Of a stretch of DNA of 16,574 nucleotides, positions 1-7,225 are shown one piece after another. This stretch comes from Clostridia bacterium. GTDB taxonomy: Bacteria > Bacillota_A > Clostridia > Christensenellales > Aristaeellaceae. The stretch spans positions 1 to 16,574 of the forward strand of contig JAFXMP010000258.1 of the NCBI GenBank assembly GCA_017530275.1. The letters run 5' to 3'. The notes under the pieces were generated by a model. The model was not told where the DNA came from, ran no database searches, and saw only the letters and a list, made by a program, of their open reading frames with translations. The position numbers and the translations under genes were made by a program. Numbering within the stretch: the first letter of the stretch is position 1; the number at the start of each line of letters is the position of its first letter.

Positions 1-236
1 GACGCGGCGGCTTTTTTCAAGTCCAGTTCTTCCGCCACGGGGATCATGAACACATAATGATTCCGGCTTTTTCCCACTGTGACCAGGGTTTTGAATGTGC
101 GCCGGGGGTCCTCGCCCAATACGGCGGCCACCTCTACGCCGCTGATGGCCCCGGTATCGCCGTAATAATGCTCCTGATAGGGGATTTTCAGACGCTCCAG
201 GGTGCGCATCACATTCGTCTTATCTTGTTTAGACAT
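1..236 (-). CDS. ybaK: Cys-tRNA(Pro)/Ala-type deacylase, YbaK/EbsC family (partial)
   Basis: The first 78 codons are visible; the C-terminus lies beyond the left edge of the window. The protein begins MSKQDKTNVMRTLERLKI and contains SGVEVAAVLGEDPRRTFKTL, then the strand VTVGKSRNHYVFMIPVAEEL and a Lys-Lys-Ala-Ala stretch, which is the characteristic N-terminal half of YbaK/EbsC proteins. Family members hydrolyse Cys mischarged on tRNA(Pro) in trans and act in the cytoplasm. The ATG at 234-236 is preceded by a GAGGA-type ribosome binding site. Reading direction is the same as the ROK and nagA genes upstream, but a hairpin element of about 100 bp lies between. Family assignment is firm; the exact substrate (Cys-tRNA(Pro) or another mischarged tRNA) is inferred. 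Confidence 0.88.
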   Translation of the reverse strand, partial: MSKQDKTNVMRTLERLKIPYQEHYYGDTGAISGVEVAAVLGEDPRRTFKTLVTVGKSRNHYVFMIPVAEELDLKKAAA

Positions 237-274
237 GATGGTCCTCGCGCTATTCAAGATGCGTTTGTTATGTC

Positions 275-376
275 AGAGTTGAGAGTTAAGAGTTGAGATG
301 GTACAGTGTTTATCGCAGGAGACTCCTATTGATTGACTATAAAAATCTCAACTCCTAACTCTCCGCTCTCAACTCT
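275..376. repeat. MITE-like hairpin element, copy A (AGAGTTG heptads)
   Basis: The left arm (275-299) is three AGAGTTG-like heptads ending in AGAT. The right arm (345-376), read on the minus strand, is four such units ending in the same GAGAT. The arms pair with one unit of slippage, leaving a loop of about 45 nt. A second copy lies at 1868-1974 with the left arm 24/25 identical and the same 25/32 nt arm lengths, but an unrelated loop. No coding sequence is present. It occupies the whole gap between the ROK gene and the ybaK-type gene. Confidence 0.8.
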
Positions 377-427
377 TTCTGATCTATAAGTCCTTTATGA
401 ATCGTCGGTACAATGGTCATCCAAGGC

Positions 428-1801
428 TCACCCGATGCACGGCAGGCTGGCGGCGGCAACGCTCTGGCCTACGCGGCGGCTGGCCTCGTCGGGGATATGC
501 AGCTGCATGCGTTTTGCCAGCTCGGGGAATTCGGTGTCCAGTACCTCCTGGGCTTTTTTCAGCAGGATGGGGCCGCCCTCGCCGGAGGTGACCCGGCCCA
601 TGATCAGCACATGGTCGATGGTATAGAAACGGCAGTACCAGGCCAGCGTGTAGCCGAAATACACGCCGATGGATTCATAGATTTTCGCGGCCTCGGGGTT
701 GCCCGCAGCCATTTCCTTCTGCACCACCTTCAGTTTTTCGGCGGGAGAGAGCTTCTCATCCAGTACGATGCCTGCGGCAGGGGCCAGCTTGATCACGCCA
801 TCCTGGCTGAAATACTTGACGCCGCAGCCCCAATCGCCGCTCCATTCGTCCACCATGGCTTCCCGGTTGAAGTCCACGGGGGCGAAGGCCAGCTCGTTCA
901 GCCAGCCGGTGATGTTCATATCCTTGTCCACATAGCCGCCCGCTTCGCTGGTGCCCATGGCGATGCCCAGCACGTTGCCCACGCCCAGTTCCATGGCCCC
1001 GGCCAGAGCGGTCACGTCGCCGTCGTTTGCCACCTCCAACGGCGCGCCGATTTCCTTGGCCACGTCGATGTACATGGTCTTGGCGCGTTTTTCAAAGTCC
1101 TCTTTGCTCAATTTCAGGAACAGGGAGGCCACCATCACCTTGTTGTCGATGTATACGCCCGCGCTGGAAACGCCGATGGCGTCCACCCGGGGCATATGGC
1201 TGGCAGCGGCCTTCATGGCGGACAGGATGCCGTCGTAGTGGTATTGAGGATCGGAGGTGGTCTTGGGGAACCACACCACTTCTTCGGAGTACACTGCTTC
1301 CCCGTCGATCACGGCGGACACCTTGCGGTCGCTGCCGCCCGCGTCGAAGCCGATGCGGCAGCCCTCCAGATGGCGGCCCACGCTGCCCGCGGAGGAACGG
1401 GTAACGAGCACATCCTCCATCTTTTCAGCCTGGGCCACTTCAAAGGGCCGTTCGTACACGGTGGCCATGAAGTCCGCGTCGAAAGCGCGCTCCCCGCCCG
1501 CCTGATAGGCGGCTTTCAGGTGTTCATACACTTCCTTGGAGCCGAAGGTGACGATCCGATAGCCGCCCCGGGCCCACAGCAGGGTTTTGATGATCCGGTC
1601 CAGCAGGGGCACGGTGCGCTGATCCTCGCCGTCAGGGAAAATATCCATTTTGTAGTGATCGCAGTAGCCCTGATTGCGCACGATCAGCACGCCGAAGGGC
1701 ACGCCTTTGCCGCTGGCGGCCACATCCTTTTCATAGGCGCGGGCTTCGATTTCCAAGGGGCGAAAGCCGGGATCAAGGGGGGCGGGAACCTTTAATGCCA
1801 T
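428..1801 (-). CDS. ROK-family sugar kinase-like protein with long N-terminal extension
   Basis: The protein is 457 aa; typical ROK kinases are about 300 aa. ROK features begin only at residue 150: phosphate-binding IGFDAGGSDRK (150-160), IGVSSAG (209-215), the ND pair of the catalytic loop (259-260) and the second phosphate loop GIAMGTSEAGG (279-289). The family's usual Cys/His zinc motif after this loop is absent; the region reads EWSGDWGCGVKYFSQDG. The first 149 residues have no motif I recognise. An AAAGGAGG site lies immediately upstream of the ATG at 1799-1801. It is downstream of nagA on the same strand, so a role in phosphorylating or sensing amino sugars such as GlcNAc or ManNAc is likely by context, but substrate and even kinase activity are unproven. 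ROK proteins that are repressors carry an N-terminal winged helix; this N-terminus does not resemble one. Confidence 0.8.
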   Translation of the reverse strand: MALKVPAPLDPGFRPLEIEARAYEKDVAASGKGVPFGVLIVRNQGYCDHYKMDIFPDGEDQRTVPLLDRIIKTLLWARGGYRIVTFGSKEVYEHLKAAYQAGGERAFDADFMATVYERPFEVAQAEKMEDVLVTRSSAGSVGRHLEGCRIGFDAGGSDRKVSAVIDGEAVYSEEVVWFPKTTSDPQYHYDGILSAMKAAASHMPRVDAIGVSSAGVYIDNKVMVASLFLKLSKEDFEKRAKTMYIDVAKEIGAPLEVANDGDVTALAGAMELGVGNVLGIAMGTSEAGGYVDKDMNITGWLNELAFAPVDFNREAMVDEWSGDWGCGVKYFSQDGVIKLAPAAGIVLDEKLSPAEKLKVVQKEMAAGNPEAAKIYESIGVYFGYTLAWYCRFYTIDHVLIMGRVTSGEGGPILLKKAQEVLDTEFPELAKRMQLHIPDEASRRVGQSVAAASLPCIG

Positions 1802-1867
1802 ACAAATGACCTCCTTTTAGATGGGGATGAGTGGAATATTTGCCAATTGACAGAGGAACAAGTGATT

Positions 1868-1974
1868 AGAGTTGAGAGTTGAGAGTTGAGATTTTTTAGC
1901 TTCGAGGCGCAATCTCGAAAATGAAAGCGCCTAACATACTTCATCTCCACTCTCAACTCTCCACACTCAACTCT
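1868..1974. repeat. MITE-like hairpin element, copy B (AGAGTTG heptads)
   Basis: The left arm 1868-1892 is three perfect AGAGTTG heptads plus AGAT. The right arm 1943-1974 is the slipped inverted complement, 32 nt long. The loop contains two mutually exclusive small hairpins, TTCGAG (1901-1906)/CTCGAA (1914-1919) and AGGCGC (1905-1910)/GCGCCT (1927-1932). It lies between the nagA stop and the ROK start, so if nagA and the ROK gene are cotranscribed this element is inside the mRNA. It has no T-run after the stem and is not a typical terminator. Confidence 0.8.
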
Positions 1975-1990
1975 ACCATTTCCAGCCTGC

Positions 1991-3142
1991 TTACTCTTTT
2001 TGATACTTACAAACGCCCCGCACGATGGTTCTGAGCACGTTGCAGTTTTCGTCCATCAAAATGATATCGGCGTCCTTACCAGGGGTCAGCGAACCCTTTC
2101 GATCTTCCAGGTGGGCCGATTCAGCGGCGTTGAGGGAAGCGGCGCGCACGGCGGTATACAGCGGCACATACCCGTAATCCCGCAGGTTGCGCACGCCTTG
2201 GTTGAGCTTCAGCACGCTGCCTGCGATGGTGCCGTCCTTCAGGCGGCATTCGATGCCCTTAAGCACGAACACCTGCCCGCCGTTTTCGTATTCCCCGTCC
2301 GGCATACCGGCGGAGCGCAGGGCGTCGGTGATCAGCACCAGTTTATTGCCCTTGAGCCGCGCCATCATGGGGAAAATGCCCTTGTTCACGTGGAAGGTGT
2401 CGGGGATCAGTTCGGTGTAAATATCCGAATTCAGCGCCGCGCCAACCACGCCGGGATCCCGGTGCATGAGGGGCGTCATGGCGTTGAAGGTATGGGTGCT
2501 GCGCATCACGCCCGTGTGAATGGCTGCCATCGCCTGGTCAAAGTTGGCGCTGGTGTGGCCGATGGATAAGGCGATGTTGGTTTCCTGGCGAAGACGGCGG
2601 GTAAACTCCATGCCGCCGTCCATTTCCGGGGCAAAGGTGATCACCTTGATCACATCCTTGAAGGGCAGCACCTTGTCCGCATCCGGCTTGAGGATATAGG
2701 CTTCGTTCTGCGCGCCCTTTTTGCTGGGATTGATGAAGGGCCCTTCCATGTGCATGCCCGCGATCTGCGCCCCGTCGAAATCGGGGTCCAGGCTTTCTTC
2801 CATCAGCTCCCGGATGTGGCAGCATACGCTCTCCAGCGTAGCCCAATCCACGGTGAGCGTGGTGGGCAGGAAGGAGGTAACGCCGTTGGCCAGCAGGCCA
2901 TGGGCCATTTTGCGGATGTCGTCAGGGTTGTTGTCGGATACGTCCACGCCGTTATAGCCGTGGATGTGCACGTCCACCAGGCCGGGGGCTACATACGCGC
3001 CCTGGGCGTCGATGATTTCATCCGCCTGGGCTTTCGCGGTATCCGGATCGGTGAGACTGATGATCCGTTGATCGTATAAAAGGGCCTTCCCCTTTACTTC
3101 GCTGTCGGGCAGCAGCACCCGGCCATTGAGAATGGCTTTCAT
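1991..3142 (-). CDS. nagA: N-acetylglucosamine-6-phosphate deacetylase
   Basis: This cytoplasmic amidohydrolase converts GlcNAc-6-phosphate to glucosamine-6-phosphate plus acetate. At 383 aa it has the normal length. Diagnostic residues are present: HIH (59-61) after APGLVDV, the metal-binding Glu in HMEGPF (131-136), GH at 195-196, THTFNAM (216-222), the substrate His at 251 in IPDTFHVN, the catalytic Asp in ITDA (271-274), and the C-terminal GSLTPGKDADIILMD typical of the superfamily. The start is supported by AAGGAGCG at 3152-3159, nine bases upstream of the ATG. The gene has its own promoter and a structured leader. The ROK gene lies about 190 bp downstream on the same strand, suggesting an amino-sugar catabolism or cell-wall recycling locus. 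No nagB is seen in the window. Confidence 0.95.
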   Translation of the reverse strand: MKAILNGRVLLPDSEVKGKALLYDQRIISLTDPDTAKAQADEIIDAQGAYVAPGLVDVHIHGYNGVDVSDNNPDDIRKMAHGLLANGVTSFLPTTLTVDWATLESVCCHIRELMEESLDPDFDGAQIAGMHMEGPFINPSKKGAQNEAYILKPDADKVLPFKDVIKVITFAPEMDGGMEFTRRLRQETNIALSIGHTSANFDQAMAAIHTGVMRSTHTFNAMTPLMHRDPGVVGAALNSDIYTELIPDTFHVNKGIFPMMARLKGNKLVLITDALRSAGMPDGEYENGGQVFVLKGIECRLKDGTIAGSVLKLNQGVRNLRDYGYVPLYTAVRAASLNAAESAHLEDRKGSLTPGKDADIILMDENCNVLRTIVRGVCKYQKE

Positions 3143-3165
3143 GGGCTTTCACGCTCCTTTTTTAT

Positions 3166-3233
3166 GTATAACGAGGAAAGTGCGGCTTTCCATACTCAGC
3201 GGGCCCCTAATGGGAGTGCGCCGAGTGTTATAC
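3166..3233 (-). promoter_or_regulatory. Structured nagA mRNA leader: candidate three-way-junction cis-regulatory RNA
   Basis: In the minus-strand transcript the leader can form P1 (3227-3233 with 3166-3172, GUAUAAC/GUUAUAC, 7 bp), P3 (3219-3226 with 3194-3201, 8 bp with one G-U) topped by a CCC-AUUA-GGG-type hairpin (3205-3207 with 3212-3214), and P2 (3186-3191 with 3175-3180, 6 bp, 5-nt loop). P1 and P3 abut with no linker; the other two junction strands are 2 nt each. The structure ends 7 nt before the nagA SD. I do not recognise a known riboswitch consensus in it. The pairing is seen directly; a regulatory function is inferred. Confidence 0.5.
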
Positions 3234-3251
3234 GATGTGATTTCTGGTTCT

Positions 3252-3280
3252 ATTATAAATGATTTGAATGGGATTTACAA
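3252..3280 (-). promoter_or_regulatory. Sigma-A type promoter for nagA
   Basis: On the minus strand the -35 is TTGTAA (3275-3280), followed by a 17-nt spacer and a perfect -10 TATAAT (3252-3257). Transcription would start near 3245, giving a leader of about 100 nt before the nagA ATG that includes the whole three-way-junction structure. It lies just downstream of the dnaB terminator, so nagA is a separate transcription unit. Confidence 0.75.
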
Positions 3281-3328
3281 TAGAAAAACAGCAAAAAGAA
3301 GCAAAGATACTGACAAAAAAGAGCAAAG

Positions 3329-3359
3329 AAAAAGGCAGCCGAAGAATTCAGTCTGCCTT
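3329..3359 (-). terminator. Intrinsic terminator of the yybS-rplI-dnaB operon
   Basis: On the minus strand, ten bases after the dnaB stop, a 7-bp stem AAGGCAG/CTGCCTT (3353-3359 with 3332-3338) is followed directly by a U-rich run (plus-strand A-run ending at 3333) and further T-rich sequence. The loop is 14 nt. Position and polarity fit termination of dnaB. Confidence 0.65.
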
Positions 3360-3368
3360 GTCTTTGGT

Positions 3369-4730
3369 TTATGCTGTTTCGCTTGCCAGATTGTCAAACA
3401 GGGTGTATTCGCCCAGGAAAGCCAGCTTTACCGTGCCCAAAGGACCGTTTCTCTGCTTAGCCACGATGACCTCGGCAATGTTGTCCGGCTGGGCGTCGGG
3501 GTCGTTGCGCTTGTAGTAGGCTTCCCGGTGCAGGAACATCACCACGTCGGCGTCCTGCTCGATGGAGCCGGAATCCCGCAGGTCCGAAAGCATGGGCCGC
3601 AGGCTGTTGCCGCCGCGTTTTTCATTGGCGCGGGAAAGCTGGGCGCAGGCCACCAGGGGCACATTGAGTTCCTTGGCGATGCCTTTCAGGCTGCGGGAGA
3701 TTTCGCTCACTTCCACCTGACGGCTTTCCGCCTTGCCGTCGGAGCCCATCAGCTGCAAATAGTCCACGATGATCAGATCCAGCCCGTGATCCATCATGAG
3801 CCTGCGGCAGCGGGAACGCAATTGTCCCGGCGTCAGGCCTGAGGTATCGTCGATATACATTTCGCTGGCAGCCAGAGGCGCCAAGGCCCGGGCAAGCTTC
3901 ATCCAGTCCTCATCCCGCAGCAAACCCTTGCGCACCGACTGCATATTCACCCGAGCGTCGCCGCACAGGATACGCATGGCGATCTGCTCCCGGGGCATTT
4001 CCAGGGAAAATACCGCCACCTTTTTTCCTTTGCGCGCGGCGTTGGTGGCCATGTTGATGGCGAAGGAGGTTTTGCCCATGGATGGCCGGGCCCCCACCAG
4101 CACCAGTTCGCCGCCATGCAGGCCGGTGAGCAGGCTGTCCAGACCGTAAAACCCCGTAGGCACGCCGGAAACGCCGCCCTTGAGCCTTGCCAGCTCTTCC
4201 ATCTGTTCATAGGTGCTGGTAAGCACATCCCGGATATGCTGCAGGTCCTCCCCGCCGTCCCGGCGCATAACGATATCGAAAATTTTCTTTTCCGCAAAGG
4301 AAAGCACCTGAGGCAATTCCTGCTCCTGGGCATAGCTGACCTGGGATATCTCCCCGGAAGCGGTAATCAGCCGCCGGAGGGTGGATTTTTCCGAAACGAT
4401 GCGGATATAGTCCTTCGCGTTCACAGTGGTGGGCACGAACTGGGTCAATTCGATCAGGTATTCAATACCGCCCACTCCCGGCAGCGTGCCGCGGCGGGAA
4501 AGCTCCGAATTCATGGTCACCAAATCAACGGCCATATGGCTGGCGGCCAGCGCTTTCGCCCCATCGAAAATTTCCCGGTGGGCGGGCACGTAAAAATCAT
4601 CGGCCGTGAGCATTTCCAGGGCCGTGGTTACCGCCCCGCTGCTTTGCAGCATCGCACCTAAAACAGACCGCTCCGCTTCAGTGCTGTGGGGCGGAACAGG
4701 CGAAAAGCCGGAGGAAGCGGGCGCGTCCAT
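3369..4730 (-). CDS. dnaB: Replicative DNA helicase DnaB
   Basis: This hexameric 5'-3' helicase of the replication fork (DnaC in Bacillus nomenclature) has the usual length at 453 aa. The N-terminal domain begins at the hallmark PHSTEAERSVLGAML (14-28). The RecA-like domain has Walker A GARPSMGKT (213-221), FSLEMP (241-246), Walker B LIIVDYLQL (319-327), the CAQLSR arginine/sensor region (362-367) and DLRDSGSIEQDADVV (383-397). The ATG at 4728-4730 directly abuts the rplI stop codon, with GGAGGCGAAAAG inside the end of rplI as its ribosome binding site, so the two are translationally linked. No intein or insertion is visible. Confidence 0.97.
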   Translation of the reverse strand: MDAPASSGFSPVPPHSTEAERSVLGAMLQSSGAVTTALEMLTADDFYVPAHREIFDGAKALAASHMAVDLVTMNSELSRRGTLPGVGGIEYLIELTQFVPTTVNAKDYIRIVSEKSTLRRLITASGEISQVSYAQEQELPQVLSFAEKKIFDIVMRRDGGEDLQHIRDVLTSTYEQMEELARLKGGVSGVPTGFYGLDSLLTGLHGGELVLVGARPSMGKTSFAINMATNAARKGKKVAVFSLEMPREQIAMRILCGDARVNMQSVRKGLLRDEDWMKLARALAPLAASEMYIDDTSGLTPGQLRSRCRRLMMDHGLDLIIVDYLQLMGSDGKAESRQVEVSEISRSLKGIAKELNVPLVACAQLSRANEKRGGNSLRPMLSDLRDSGSIEQDADVVMFLHREAYYKRNDPDAQPDNIAEVIVAKQRNGPLGTVKLAFLGEYTLFDNLASETA

Positions 4731-5183
4731 TTACTTTTCGCCTCCGGTTACGCGCACGGTCATTTTGGCGCTGATTTCCGGGTACAGCTTTACGATCACT
4801 TCGGTTTCGCCCACGGTGCGGATAGGTTCGGCCAAGTCGATCTTCCGCTTGTCCACTTCCACGCCGTGCTGCTCGTTCAGCGCCTGGGCGATTTCCGCGC
4901 TGGTCACCGAGCCGTATAGCCTGCCCTGCGCCCCGCACTTGGCGATCACGGTGATCACCTTGCCGCGCAGAGACGCCGCTTTCTTTTCAGCCGTCAGGCG
5001 GCGCTCCGTTTCACGGGCGCGCTCTGCAGCCTGTTTCTTTTCCAGTTCCTTGGCCGCGCCGGGCGTGGCGTCCATGGCCAGCTTACGGGGAAAGAGAAAA
5101 TTGCGGGCGTAACCGTCGCTGACGTTCACGATCTCCTGTTTTTTGCCCACGCCCTTCACATCGGCGGTCAGAATAACCTTCAT
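4731..5183 (-). CDS. rplI: 50S ribosomal protein L9
   Basis: The protein is 150 aa, the normal length. It begins [20 protein letters not shown] and carries the L9 signature [15 protein letters not shown] (22-36), which binds 23S rRNA. This is followed by the long connecting helix rich in Lys, Glu and Ala (about 42-73) and the C-terminal globular domain with [16 protein letters not shown]. Its ATG overlaps the yybS stop by the classic ATGA arrangement, with AAAGGAGG just upstream, and its stop abuts the dnaB start. It sits in the conserved yybS-rplI-dnaB neighbourhood. Confidence 0.97.
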   Translation of the reverse strand: MKVILTADVKGVGKKQEIVNVSDGYARNFLFPRKLAMDATPGAAKELEKKQAAERARETERRLTAEKKAASLRGKVITVIAKCGAQGRLYGSVTSAEIAQALNEQHGVEVDKRKIDLAEPIRTVGETEVIVKLYPEISAKMTVRVTGGEK

Positions 5184-6337
5184 AAAAAGTCCTCCTTTGG
5201 CTCCGGGGGCTTGCGCAGCCCGCGGAAATTATTGATCTGATCAAATACGCCGATAACGACTGGAAATCCGGTGGTCATCAGCAGCAGCGGAAGCAGAACG
5301 CGCCAGAAGCGCCGGGTGCCCCGCTTTTTCTGAAAGTAATTCACCGCGGCGATTCCCTGTATGGCAAAGATGGAAGATGCCGCGCCGTAAAGCAGCACAC
5401 CCGCGGTGCTCATCACAGGCGAATCATTCACCCGCAGCAAATATCCGGCAGCCAGCGCTGCGCCCACTTTCCAGCCCATTCCCCTGGGGATATGCCATTG
5501 ATTGAGGGGCGGCATACCCAGGTCGGGGAATTGGACAGCCCGCTTTTTTTCTCCCTCCGCTTCTTCGATGAGCGAATCGTCGCTCCGCAGAAATTCCCGT
5601 TTTTCCTCCGCCAGGAATCCAAAACGAAGGGAGAGCAGCAGGCACGCCGTGCCGCCGGTGATGCTCTGGCTCACGATCAGGTGGGGAACCATGGAGCGCA
5701 GCAGACTGGTGATCAGGCTGCGCACGGAAAGCAGCATATCGGCGCGGGCGGCGGCGGAAAGCTGATATCCGCCCACCACCTGCAGCAGGGCATTTCCGGC
5801 CAGTTCACTTTTCAGATCGATCAGGCCCATGGAATACATCTGGTACAGCATGAGATCGCCCATATCCCAGTTTTCCAGAAAATTTGCCACCGCGTCTCCC
5901 GCGCCGCCATAAAGATCGCCCCCCGCCATGTTCCGGGCCAACAGGTAAACGGCGGTGAGCACCGCGGCATGGGTGATGATCAGGGCCAGCAGGCTTTTCC
6001 AAAATGGGATTTCAAAGCGGATCACAATGAGGAAGGCGGTAAAAACAGGCACAAGGAACAGCGCCGTCAGCATGAGCCCATGGGAACCGGTGAGCAGCGT
6101 CATACAGGCCATAGCCGCTAAAAGACCAGCAATAGACGCCGCCAGCCCACATACCATCGTTACCAAACACAGTGCCGCGGGCAGCAGGTACAAAATCAGC
6201 AGGGAGGCGTACAGGGCGGGCAGCGGGTCTAAAATGCGCTGCCCCGGCAGCATGAAAAACAAAAAAGGCAGAGAAATCAATAACGCGCCTGTCACGCAGG
6301 CTTTTACAGACCGTACCAGGGGAAGCTGATTCTTCAT
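5180..6337 (-). CDS. YybS family (DUF2232) integral membrane protein
   Basis: The protein is 385 aa when started at the ATG at 6335-6337, which has AAGGAGCG spaced 5-6 nt upstream. A longer reading from 6391 lacks a ribosome binding site and would begin at or upstream of the predicted transcription start. Hydrophobic segments near residues 11-32, 42-60, 61-85, 88-108 and 114-134, a pair of central amphipathic stretches, and segments at about 233-250, 290-308, 313-335 and 345-365 mark a polytopic membrane protein. The region between them includes a charged cytoplasmic loop with [16 protein letters not shown]. The gene position immediately before rplI-dnaB is the conserved position of yybS in Bacillota. 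Its biochemical role is not known. The usual neighbour gdpP (yybT) is missing from between it and rplI. Confidence 0.82.
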   Translation of the reverse strand: MKNQLPLVRSVKACVTGALLISLPFLFFMLPGQRILDPLPALYASLLILYLLPAALCLVTMVCGLAASIAGLLAAMACMTLLTGSHGLMLTALFLVPVFTAFLIVIRFEIPFWKSLLALIITHAAVLTAVYLLARNMAGGDLYGGAGDAVANFLENWDMGDLMLYQMYSMGLIDLKSELAGNALLQVVGGYQLSAAARADMLLSVRSLITSLLRSMVPHLIVSQSITGGTACLLLSLRFGFLAEEKREFLRSDDSLIEEAEGEKKRAVQFPDLGMPPLNQWHIPRGMGWKVGAALAAGYLLRVNDSPVMSTAGVLLYGAASSIFAIQGIAAVNYFQKKRGTRRFWRVLLPLLLMTTGFPVVIGVFDQINNFRGLRKPPEPKEDFL

Positions 6338-6395
6338 ACACGCTCCTTCTATGCGCGGATTTATCCGGCAAAAAATCGCAGTCTTACCCATTCAT

Positions 6396-6424
6396 ATTCT
6401 ACTTTTTCACGCCGCTTTTGTCAA
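6396..6424 (-). promoter_or_regulatory. Sigma-A promoter for yybS-rplI-dnaB
   Basis: On the minus strand a perfect -35 TTGACA (6419-6424) is followed by a 17-nt spacer and -10 TAGAAT (6396-6401). The predicted start of transcription is about 6389, consistent with translation from the ATG at 6337 and against the longer start at 6391. Confidence 0.8.
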
Positions 6425-6473
6425 TCAGAAAAGGCGGGATCGATCCCAAGCATCGATAAAAAGTCAAAAAAAG

Positions 6474-6525
6474 TACCAAATCCACAGGTTTTGAGTTTGA
6501 CAGAACGGAACAGATTTGGTATGAT
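6474..6525 (+). promoter_or_regulatory. Sigma-A promoter with 9-bp inverted repeat, for the phosphoribosyltransferase operon
   Basis: A perfect -35 TTGACA (6497-6502), a 17-nt spacer and -10 TATGAT (6520-6525) are present. The inverted repeat TACCAAATC (6474-6482)/GATTTGGTA (6513-6521) brackets the promoter, and its right half overlaps the -10. That arrangement is typical of an operator. The promoter itself is clear; the operator is inferred. Confidence 0.75.
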
Positions 6526-6571
6526 GTAACAAAATGATCGGACAGTATGAAACATGAAAGGAATGAATGCA

Positions 6572-7213
6572 ATGGCTATTCAGCTTTTTAAGTATCCCAC
6601 CAACAATTCCAGTCTGAGCCTGCGCGTGGCCCGGGGCCATTTCGCCACCAGCCACAGCCATATCAATTATTATATCGACTTAACCCTCACCAAGCACCGC
6701 CTGTCCGAAGCCTGGGAAGCCGCCGTGGAGCTGGCGGGGCATTTTAAGCCTTCTACCATCATTGACACCATCCTTTGCCTGGACGGCACGGAAGTGGTAG
6801 GCGCATGCATGGCAAGCGAACTGACCAGGGCGGGCTTCATGAACATGAACGCCCACCGCACCATTTACGTGGTCACCCCAGAGCATACCAGCGGCAGCCA
6901 ATTGCTGTTCCGGGATAATTCCGCCCCCATGATCGTGGGCAAGCACGTGCTGGTGCTGGCCGCGTCGGTCACCACGGGCTACACGGCCCAGGCCGCCATC
7001 GACGCCATCCGCTATTACAGCGGCATCCCCGTGGGCATCTGCGCCATTTTCACCTGCGTGGACGAATGCGAAGGCTTCCCCATCGAAGCCGTTTTCAACG
7101 CCAAGGATACGCTGACCGATTATCAGAGCACCAGCAGCCACGACTGCCCCCTGTGCAAGGCGGGCTACAAGCTGGACGCCATGGTGAACGCCTACGGCAT
7201 TTCCAGCTTCTGA
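6572..7213 (+). CDS. Phosphoribosyltransferase-like protein with altered PRPP loop
   Basis: The protein is 213 aa from the ATG at 6572, which has AAAGGA nine bases upstream; the ATGs at 6554 and 6563 are poorly placed relative to any ribosome binding site. The fold resembles type I phosphoribosyltransferases: STIIDTILCLDGTEVVG (61-77), then a PRPP-loop-like VLVLAASVTTGYTAQ (126-140). In active enzymes this loop reads with two acidic residues before the hydrophobic-T-T-G; here they are Ala-Ala. A C-x-x-C pair (192, 195) follows near the C-terminus in SSHDCPLCKAGYKLDAMVNAYG. From memory, similar Clostridia proteins are often labelled orotate phosphoribosyltransferase; the loop change makes that doubtful. 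It is the first gene of a two-gene unit with a deacetylase 12 nt downstream. Confidence 0.65.
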   Translation: MAIQLFKYPTNNSSLSLRVARGHFATSHSHINYYIDLTLTKHRLSEAWEAAVELAGHFKPSTIIDTILCLDGTEVVGACMASELTRAGFMNMNAHRTIYVVTPEHTSGSQLLFRDNSAPMIVGKHVLVLAASVTTGYTAQAAIDAIRYYSGIPVGICAIFTCVDECEGFPIEAVFNAKDTLTDYQSTSSHDCPLCKAGYKLDAMVNAYGISSF

Positions 7214-7225
7214 GACGAGGATCAA

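Noticed and set aside
275..376. Heptad repeats as a CRISPR array
   Set aside because: Units are 7 bp without spacers, arranged as inverted arms; no cas genes are present anywhere in the window.
413..1795. Long plus-strand open frame of 460 codons opposite the ROK gene
   Set aside because: It is the antisense shadow of a GC-rich real gene: composition is His/Gly/Ala-rich without motifs, and it lacks a ribosome binding site, while the minus strand has clear ROK motifs and AAAGGAGG.
3166..3233. nagA leader as a hammerhead or purine-type riboswitch
   Set aside because: The junction linkers are 0, 2 and 2 nt and the conserved CUGAUGA/GAAA or purine-riboswitch core nucleotides are absent.
6338..6391. 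Upstream start for the YybS-type protein adding 18 residues (MGKTAIFCRIN)
   Set aside because: No ribosome binding site, and the start codon lies at or before the transcription start predicted from the TTGACA/TAGAAT promoter at 6396-6424.
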